Positions 44,473 through 49,555 of a stretch of DNA of 49,555 nucleotides are shown piece by piece. The notes beneath the pieces are model-generated. The model had not been told where the DNA came from, made no database searches, and saw only the letters and a program-made list of their open reading frames with translations. This stretch comes from Gammaproteobacteria bacterium (GTDB lineage: Bacteria; Pseudomonadota; Gammaproteobacteria; SZUA-229). The translations under genes were made by a program, and so were the position numbers. The stretch spans positions 1 to 49,555 of the forward strand of contig JADGFA010000032.1 in assembly GCA_016744065.1 (NCBI GenBank), written 5' to 3'. Every line of letters begins with the position of its first letter. The first letter of the stretch is position 1.

Positions 44473-45363
44473 TTGATATCCCTAAAACAGATCACCTACA
44501 TACTGGCTGTTGAAAAAACCCTGCACTTCAGAAAAGCCGCTGAACACTGCTCTATCTCACAATCGGCACTGAGTACAGCCATTACAGAAATGGAAAAACA
44601 ACTGGGGTTTCAGGTGTTTGAACGTGACAATAAAAAGGTGCTAATAACACCGGCTGGCGCCCAGTGCCTGAAAAAAGCCCATAACATCAAGATTCAGATG
44701 GATGACCTGTACCAACTGGGCCAGTCCCTGAAAGCACCTTTAAGCTACCCCATGTCTCTGGGTATTATCCCCACTATTGGCCCTTACCTTCTACCAAAGG
44801 TACTACCCCGTGTACGGCAGGAATACCCGGATTTTCAATTACGTATTATTGAAGATCAATCCCATATACTGGTAAACAAAGTTAAAAATGGCGAGCTGGA
44901 TACCGCAATACTGGCATTGCCTTTTGATATAGACGGCCTGCTTTCATTTGAATTCTGGCAGGAAGATTTTTACTGGATTACGCATCATGATGATCAGTTG
45001 GCCCAGCAAACAGAAATCACCAGTGATGAATTGAAACACACTAACCTGATGTTATTAAAAGATGGGCATTGCTTAAAAGAACATGCACTGGCTGCATGTA
45101 AATTACCTCCTGGCGACACCGATACCTCATTAGCCTCTACCAGCCTGAATATGCTGGTGCAAATGGTTGCCGGGCATATGGGCACCACATTAATACCCGA
45201 GATCGCCCTTGATCAGTTGCTATCGGGCAATTCAGAGCTAAAAGCAGCACACCTTAATGAACCCGGCCCACACAGGAGAATAGCCTTTATCACCCGCGCT
45301 AATTACTCAGGTGTAAAAAACATCGAGCTATTAATGCAGTTGTTTCGCCAGGAACTTAAATGA
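44473..45363 (+). CDS. oxyR: Hydrogen-peroxide-sensing regulator OxyR
   Basis: 296 residues beginning at TTG; no in-frame ATG fits upstream, and AGAAG precedes the TTG. LysR-type: N-terminal HTH (about 15-40, HFRKAAEHCSISQSALSTAI) and substrate-binding fold. The two redox Cys are kept at about 200 and 209 (GHCLKEHALAACKL), the same nine-residue spacing as Cys199/Cys208 in E. coli OxyR, so it should form the activating disulfide. It is divergent from ahpC. Confidence 0.93.
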   Translation: MISLKQITYILAVEKTLHFRKAAEHCSISQSALSTAITEMEKQLGFQVFERDNKKVLITPAGAQCLKKAHNIKIQMDDLYQLGQSLKAPLSYPMSLGIIPTIGPYLLPKVLPRVRQEYPDFQLRIIEDQSHILVNKVKNGELDTAILALPFDIDGLLSFEFWQEDFYWITHHDDQLAQQTEITSDELKHTNLMLLKDGHCLKEHALAACKLPPGDTDTSLASTSLNMLVQMVAGHMGTTLIPEIALDQLLSGNSELKAAHLNEPGPHRRIAFITRANYSGVKNIELLMQLFRQELK

Positions 45364-45436
45364 GACAATCAATTGTCCGAAAATACACGCGTAATACGGG
45401 GCAATTATTGCCTCTGACGATAACTCACTTACAAAC

Positions 45437-47437
45437 TTAAGCATCCAGCCACAACACTTTTAACTGATTAATTTTATCCCTTACCGCTGCGGCTTCTTCA
45501 AACTCCAGATCCTGTGCGTGCTTGTGCATCTGTTTTTCTAATTTATCCATTTCCTTACTCATATCTTTTGTCGACATATGCGCATATTGTGCCTGCTGCT
45601 CGGCTACTTTCAGGGTTTCCTGCTGGTGTCGCTGCTCATAACCCACACCCATTACATCCATTATCGATTTTTTTATTCCCGTAGGCGTTATGCCATGTTT
45701 TTTATTATGCGCTTTCTGTTTTACACGACGCCGTTCTGTTTCACCAATCGCACGCTCCATCGAGCCGGTTATTCTATCCGCATATAAAATAGCACGACCA
45801 TTTAAATTTCTTGCTGCTCTTCCCATAGTCTGAATTAACGATCTATCTGAACGTAAAAAGCCTTCCTTATCCGCATCAAGAATGGCCACCAGTGAAACCT
45901 CTGGTAAATCCAGCCCTTCCCGTAACAGGTTAATACCCACCAGCACATCAAACTCACCCAGACGTAAATCACGGATGATTTCCATTCGTTCAACTGTCTC
46001 CACATCTGAATGCAGGTATCTCACTCGCACTCCATGCTCCGTTAAATAATCAGTTAAATCTTCTGACATACGCTTGGTTAAAGTAGTAATTAAAACCCGC
46101 TCATTCTTAACTGAACGAATATTAATTTCTGACAACACATCATCAACCTGTGTTGCCACAGGACGAATTTCAACTTTCGGGTCTAATAGCCCTGTTGGCC
46201 TGACCACCTGTTCGGCTACCTGATCAGAATGCTCTGTTTCATAAGCACCAGGGGTCGCTGAAACATAAATAGTTTGCGGGCGAATGGCCTCAAACTCTTC
46301 AAAGCGCATAGGCCGATTATCTAATGCCGAGGGTAAACGAAAACCAAAATTCACCAAATTTTCTTTACGCGACCGGTCACCTTTATACATGGCACCTAGC
46401 TGAGGTATGGTCACATGGCTTTCATCCACAATCAGCAGCGCATTGTCCTGCAAATAATCATACAAACACGGCGGGGCTTCACCGGGATTACGCCCGGATA
46501 AATAACGGGAATAGTTTTCTATGCCATTGCAATAACCTAATTCACGCATCATTTCCAGGTCAAACATGGTGCGTTGTTCAAGGCGCTGGGCTTCTACCAG
46601 TTTATTGTTATCCCGAAGTTGTTCCAGGCGTTCTTTTAACTCAGCTTTAATTTTATCGATGGCTTCATGAATAACATGTTTGGGTGTTACATAATGGGAC
46701 TTGGGATAAATGGTCAGGCGCGAAACCTTACGCAGCACCTCACCCGTTAATGGGTCAAAAAAACTTAACTGCTCAACTTCATCATCAAACAGTTCAATAC
46801 GCACCGCTTCATATTCAGATTCCGCCGGATGAACATCAATTACCTCACCCCGCACCCGGTAATTTGCACGCCCCAACTCCATATCATTACGGGTGTACTG
46901 CATTTCCGCCAGTCGGCGTAAAATATCCCGTTGATTAATCATGTCACCTTTTACAAGATGTAGCATCATTGACAGATAAGACTCAGGATCACCCAGACCA
47001 TAAATAGAAGAGACCGAAGCAATAATAATAGTATCCTGACGCTCTAACAGCGCCTTAGTCGCTGAAAGACGCATCTGCTCTATATGTTCATTTATAGACG
47101 CATCTTTCTCAATGAAGGTATCACTGGCAACCACATAGGCTTCTGGCTGATAGTAGTCATAGTATGAGACAAAATATTCCACCGAATTATGGGGAAACAA
47201 CTCTGTCATCTCACCATACAATTGTGCAGCCAGTGTTTTATTGGGCGCAAGAATCATTGCGGGACGTTGTGATTGCTGAATCACATTAGCAACCGTGAAG
47301 GTTTTACCTGATCCGGTAACCCCTAAAAGGGTCTGATTTAACAAGCCATCCTCTAAACCTGACAGCAATGTTTTAATTGCCGTTGGCTGATCACCTGCCG
47401 GGATTTTATCCGTTTCTAACTGAAATTCTTTCGCCAT
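45437..47437 (-). CDS. uvrB: Excinuclease ABC subunit B
   Basis: 666 residues. The damage-verification helicase of nucleotide excision repair. Walker A GVTGSGKT (39-46), the beta-hairpin region [11 protein letters not shown] (about 92-102), DEST-type box [10 protein letters not shown], helicase motif [11 protein letters not shown], and the C-terminal UVR motif (about 625-660, [20 protein letters not shown]) that binds UvrC. Complete and canonical. I see no clear LexA box (CTGT-N8-ACAG) in front. Divergent from the aspartate aminotransferase gene. Confidence 0.96.
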   Translation of the reverse strand: MAKEFQLETDKIPAGDQPTAIKTLLSGLEDGLLNQTLLGVTGSGKTFTVANVIQQSQRPAMILAPNKTLAAQLYGEMTELFPHNSVEYFVSYYDYYQPEAYVVASDTFIEKDASINEHIEQMRLSATKALLERQDTIIIASVSSIYGLGDPESYLSMMLHLVKGDMINQRDILRRLAEMQYTRNDMELGRANYRVRGEVIDVHPAESEYEAVRIELFDDEVEQLSFFDPLTGEVLRKVSRLTIYPKSHYVTPKHVIHEAIDKIKAELKERLEQLRDNNKLVEAQRLEQRTMFDLEMMRELGYCNGIENYSRYLSGRNPGEAPPCLYDYLQDNALLIVDESHVTIPQLGAMYKGDRSRKENLVNFGFRLPSALDNRPMRFEEFEAIRPQTIYVSATPGAYETEHSDQVAEQVVRPTGLLDPKVEIRPVATQVDDVLSEINIRSVKNERVLITTLTKRMSEDLTDYLTEHGVRVRYLHSDVETVERMEIIRDLRLGEFDVLVGINLLREGLDLPEVSLVAILDADKEGFLRSDRSLIQTMGRAARNLNGRAILYADRITGSMERAIGETERRRVKQKAHNKKHGITPTGIKKSIMDVMGVGYEQRHQQETLKVAEQQAQYAHMSTKDMSKEMDKLEKQMHKHAQDLEFEEAAAVRDKINQLKVLWLDA

Positions 47438-47564
47438 AGTAAAAAACTTAATAAAAAAGTAAAAAAAATGCGTTTACCTGACTTTTGGGATAGGACAAAC
47501 ACAAGCAACTTTGTTTATACTCTCGGTACTATTAAAAATAATCAATCAGACAGGGTAACTCGCT

Positions 47565-48743
47565 TTGGTACAAGCATCCAATAGAATACAGAAAGTTAAA
47601 CCTTCACCTACTTTAGCTGTAACTGCATTAGCACAACAATTACGTGCAGAAGGTAAAGACGTTATTGGCCTCGCCGCAGGTGAACCCGATTTTGCTACAC
47701 CTGACCATGTAAAACAGGCCGCAATTGAAGCGATAAATAACAACCAGACCAAATATACAGCGGTTGATGGTATGCCCAGCCTCAAGCAGGCTATTATAAA
47801 CAAATTTTCAAACGATAACGGCCTAAACTACCAGGCAAATCAAATACTGGTTTCAGTAGGCGGTAAACAAAGCTTCTTTAATATGGCTCAGGCACTACTG
47901 AACCCAGGTGATGAAGTGATTATTCCAGCTCCCTACTGGGTTTCATATCCAGATATGGTATTGCTGGCAGATGCTGAGCCTGTCATTGTGCAGGGCGATC
48001 AGTCTCAGGGGTTTAAAATCACCCCTGAACAGCTAGAAACAGCCATTACCAGCAAAACACGTTTATTTGTTATTAACAGCCCATCCAATCCTTCCGGTAA
48101 ATCTTACTCAATGGATGAACTCAAAGCTCTCGGGGAAGTTTTAAAACAATATCCAGACATCATAATCGCAACCGATGACATGTATGAAAAAATCCTCTGG
48201 ACTGATGAGCCTTTCTGTAACATCCTCAATGCCTGTCCTGAGCTGTATGACCGCACAGTCGTACTTAATGGCGTATCCAAAGCCTATGCCATGACAGGCT
48301 GGCGCATAGGCTATGCTGCTGGCCCTGCTGACTTAATCAAAAACATGAAAAAGATTCAGTCACAAAGCACATCTAACCCCACATCTATTTCGCAAATAGC
48401 CGCTCAGGCCGCACTGGAAGGCGACCAGTCACGCCTGGCTGAAATGAATAATGCATTTAAACAGCGCCATGACTATGTATTAGCTCAACTCAATGAAATT
48501 GAAGGTGTTGAATGCATTGCCAGCGACGGCACCTTCTACATATTCCCCGACTTCAGCAAAATCATGCAAAAAATGGGCATAGACAAGGATGTGCAACTGG
48601 CAGAAAAAATACTCGCCGAAGCAGAAGTCGCGCTGGTTCCCGGCTCCGCTTTCGGTAGTCCCGGCCATATGCGTATCTCTTTTGCCACCGATATGGGAAG
48701 TTTAGAGAAAGCCCTTGAAAGAATTAAGAATTTTGTTGGCTAA
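47565..48743 (+). CDS. Aspartate aminotransferase (class I, AspC/AatA type)
   Basis: 392 residues from a TTG start with AGGG upstream; no better ATG is seen. PLP fold type I subgroup Ib: IGLAAGEPDFATPDHV near 40, SPSNPSGKSYS near 170, cofactor Lys239 in LNGVSKAYAMTGWRIGYAAG and the closing Arg in GHMRISFA. It moves the amino group between aspartate and 2-oxoglutarate; some members also accept aromatic amino acids or prephenate. Divergent from uvrB, monocistronic, followed by tRNA-Asn. Confidence 0.9.
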   Translation: MVQASNRIQKVKPSPTLAVTALAQQLRAEGKDVIGLAAGEPDFATPDHVKQAAIEAINNNQTKYTAVDGMPSLKQAIINKFSNDNGLNYQANQILVSVGGKQSFFNMAQALLNPGDEVIIPAPYWVSYPDMVLLADAEPVIVQGDQSQGFKITPEQLETAITSKTRLFVINSPSNPSGKSYSMDELKALGEVLKQYPDIIIATDDMYEKILWTDEPFCNILNACPELYDRTVVLNGVSKAYAMTGWRIGYAAGPADLIKNMKKIQSQSTSNPTSISQIAAQAALEGDQSRLAEMNNAFKQRHDYVLAQLNEIEGVECIASDGTFYIFPDFSKIMQKMGIDKDVQLAEKILAEAEVALVPGSAFGSPGHMRISFATDMGSLEKALERIKNFVG

Positions 48744-48846
48744 TCAGTAAATTAGTGTTGACCGACAGAGGGTGAATCAGTAATATAGCGCCCCTCGAAA
48801 CGACATGTTTTGAGAGGCAATTAACACATTGCAAAATCTTTACCAT

Positions 48847-48922
48847 TCCCTGATAGCTCAGTTGGTAGAGCAACGGACTGTTAATCCGTTTGTCCCTGGT
48901 TCGAGTCCAGGTCGGGGAGCCA
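48847..48922 (+). tRNA. tRNA-Asn (anticodon GUU)
   Basis: 76 bases with encoded CCA. The acceptor stem pairs TCCCTGA with TCGGGGA (one T-G pair); the D-arm is TAGCTCAGTTGGTAGAGCA; the anticodon loop CTGTTAA has GTT at 48880-48882; the T-arm is CCTGGTTCGAGTCCAGG. All four arms fold. A terminator follows. The T-arm/acceptor region is partly duplicated 144 bases downstream. Confidence 0.96.
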
Positions 48923-48956
48923 TATTTCATAGCAGTTAACATTTGCTATATAAAAG

Positions 48957-48992
48957 AACGAGTTAGGCAATTTTGCCTACTCGTTTTTTTTT
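48957..48992 (+). terminator. Terminator after tRNA-Asn
   Basis: AACGAG-T-TAGGCAA pairs with TTGCCTACTCGTT (one bulged T), followed by a run of nine T (48984-48992). Confidence 0.88.
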
Positions 48993-49043
48993 GCCTATAA
49001 CTTTTATCTATTTTTAAGTCATTCATTTATATGGTAATTATGA

Positions 49044-49058
49044 TTCGAGTCCAGGTCG
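49044..49058 (+). repeat. Partial duplicate of the tRNA-Asn 3' segment (att-like)
   Basis: TTCGAGTCCAGGTCG is identical to tRNA positions 48900-48914. Direct repeats of a tRNA 3' end are the usual footprints of integrase-mediated insertion at tRNA genes. No integrase gene is visible in the window, and only 144 bases separate the copies. Confidence 0.55.
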
Positions 49059-49397
49059 CTGGACCTTATTTTCTTACTGGGAACCATAGAGATTAAATCA
49101 ATAAGTAAAGATGAAAGTGACTACCACAAAAAAGCACGCCCAAGAACCAAAATGCCTACGAAAATTACCGACAATATACCTGACCATAAGAAGCCGCATA
49201 TTCCTGGTAAGTTAATTTAGCATTTTTTGGAAAAGACTTAAAAAAGAAATTTATAAGGTATGAAGAGAATACACATCTAGAAACAGATGATGACAATAAA
49301 CTTGATTCAACTGATAGTTAACTCTTAAATCAAAACCTACAAAGAAAAATCACATCGAAATATCTTAAACACAAATGAAGGTTTTGAGTCGAAAACC

Positions 49398-49520
49398 GAC
49401 AGTCCGCTAACGGCCAATAGTGGACATTGGGGATGAGACCAGTGAACGCCCGCTTTGTCTCATAAGGCGACATTGGACGAGTTTTTCAGGCAGTGTAAAT
49501 ATTAGGATAAGCGGACATTA
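49398..49520. repeat. Block of short imperfect repeats
   Basis: Variants of the word GCGGACATTG occur at about 49430 (GTGGACATTGG), 49468 (GCGACATTGGA) and 49511 (GCGGACATTA), with a reversed form GTCCGCTAACG near 49402. The block resembles intergenic mosaic sequence seen repeatedly in marine gammaproteobacterial genomes (from memory, not checked). No gene is seen in it. Confidence 0.4.
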
Positions 49521-49555
49521 ACGAGGCTGTAGAAAAACCCAATAAAACCACAAGT

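Larger units (their letters stand above)
48923..49555. other. Gene-free right end of the window
   Basis: About 630 bases without a supportable gene. It holds the tRNA terminator, a partial copy of the tRNA 3' part (49044-49058), an A-rich stretch with short broken frames (about 49080-49370), and from about 49398 a GC-richer block with repeated GGACATT-type words. The A-rich middle could be remains of a decayed gene, but no frame is convincing. Confidence 0.5.

Noticed and set aside
47438..47564. LexA box before uvrB
   Set aside because: No CTGT-N8-ACAG pattern could be found by eye in the divergent interval.
1..49555. CRISPR array, rRNA genes, insertion sequence or prophage genes
   Set aside because: No regular spaced repeats, no rRNA text, and no transposase, integrase or phage structural gene was seen on either strand.

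Overview
The window looks like chromosomal DNA of a low-GC gammaproteobacterium, probably marine and probably a sulfur oxidiser. The evidence is a single-chain ATP sulfurylase (Sat) of the kind common in sulfur-oxidising Gammaproteobacteria, a secreted rhodanese-like protein beside it, a QseBC/PmrAB-type two-component system, E. coli-like XthA, MltF, GloB and UvrB, and a tRNA-Asn with encoded CCA. I cannot assign a genus from sequence alone.

Layout. 0.2-5.7 kb (minus): a four-gene operon of secreted TPR proteins and lipoproteins of unknown function. 5.9-8.0 kb (minus): sensor kinase and response regulator, with a tandem CTTAAG direct repeat (PmrA/QseB-type box) in front. 8.1-10.3 kb (plus): TlpA-like thioredoxin, DUF4266 lipoprotein and DUF3570 outer-membrane protein. 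10.6-13.3 kb (plus): sat, a small exported protein and a secreted rhodanese-like protein. 13.8-35.6 kb: a complete iron-acquisition island. 35.7-40.9 kb: housekeeping genes (gloB, xthA, mltF), an iron-type alcohol dehydrogenase and a Cys-rich protein. 40.9-45.4 kb: a CDF metal exporter, then ahpC-ahpF divergent from oxyR. 45.4-48.9 kb: uvrB, an aspartate aminotransferase and tRNA-Asn. The last ~600 bases hold no gene, but they carry a partial copy of the tRNA-Asn 3' end and short internal repeats.

The main discovery is the iron island. A Fur-box-headed operon of nine genes (13926-27793) encodes DHB synthesis (isochorismate synthase, isochorismatase-ArCP, DHB dehydrogenase), DHB activation (EntE-type ligase), one NRPS with C-A-T-reductase layout, a siderophore-interacting reductase, a glutamate-semialdehyde-aminomutase-like aminotransferase, an amidohydrolase and an MFS exporter. 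This is the gene content of myxochelin biosynthesis (MxcC/D/E/F/G/L) plus an MxcM-like amidohydrolase, the enzyme known to turn myxochelin B into the imidazoline siderophore pseudochelin A. My hand-read NRPS adenylation code (D,T,E,D,I,G,T,V,V) fits lysine. The expected route is: two DHB units are put on lysine, the chain is released reductively as an aldehyde, the aldehyde is transaminated to myxochelin B, and the amidohydrolase closes the ring.

Next to the operon are its likely control and uptake parts: an AraC/PchR-type regulator (minus), a divergent TonB-dependent receptor with its own candidate Fur box, a PepSY membrane protein, DUF2271 and DUF4198 periplasmic proteins, and a dedicated ExbB-ExbD-ExbD-TonB energy module. 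Synthesis, export, uptake, release of iron and energy supply are therefore all encoded in about 22 kb. No phosphopantetheinyl transferase is present in the window, so that activity must come from elsewhere.
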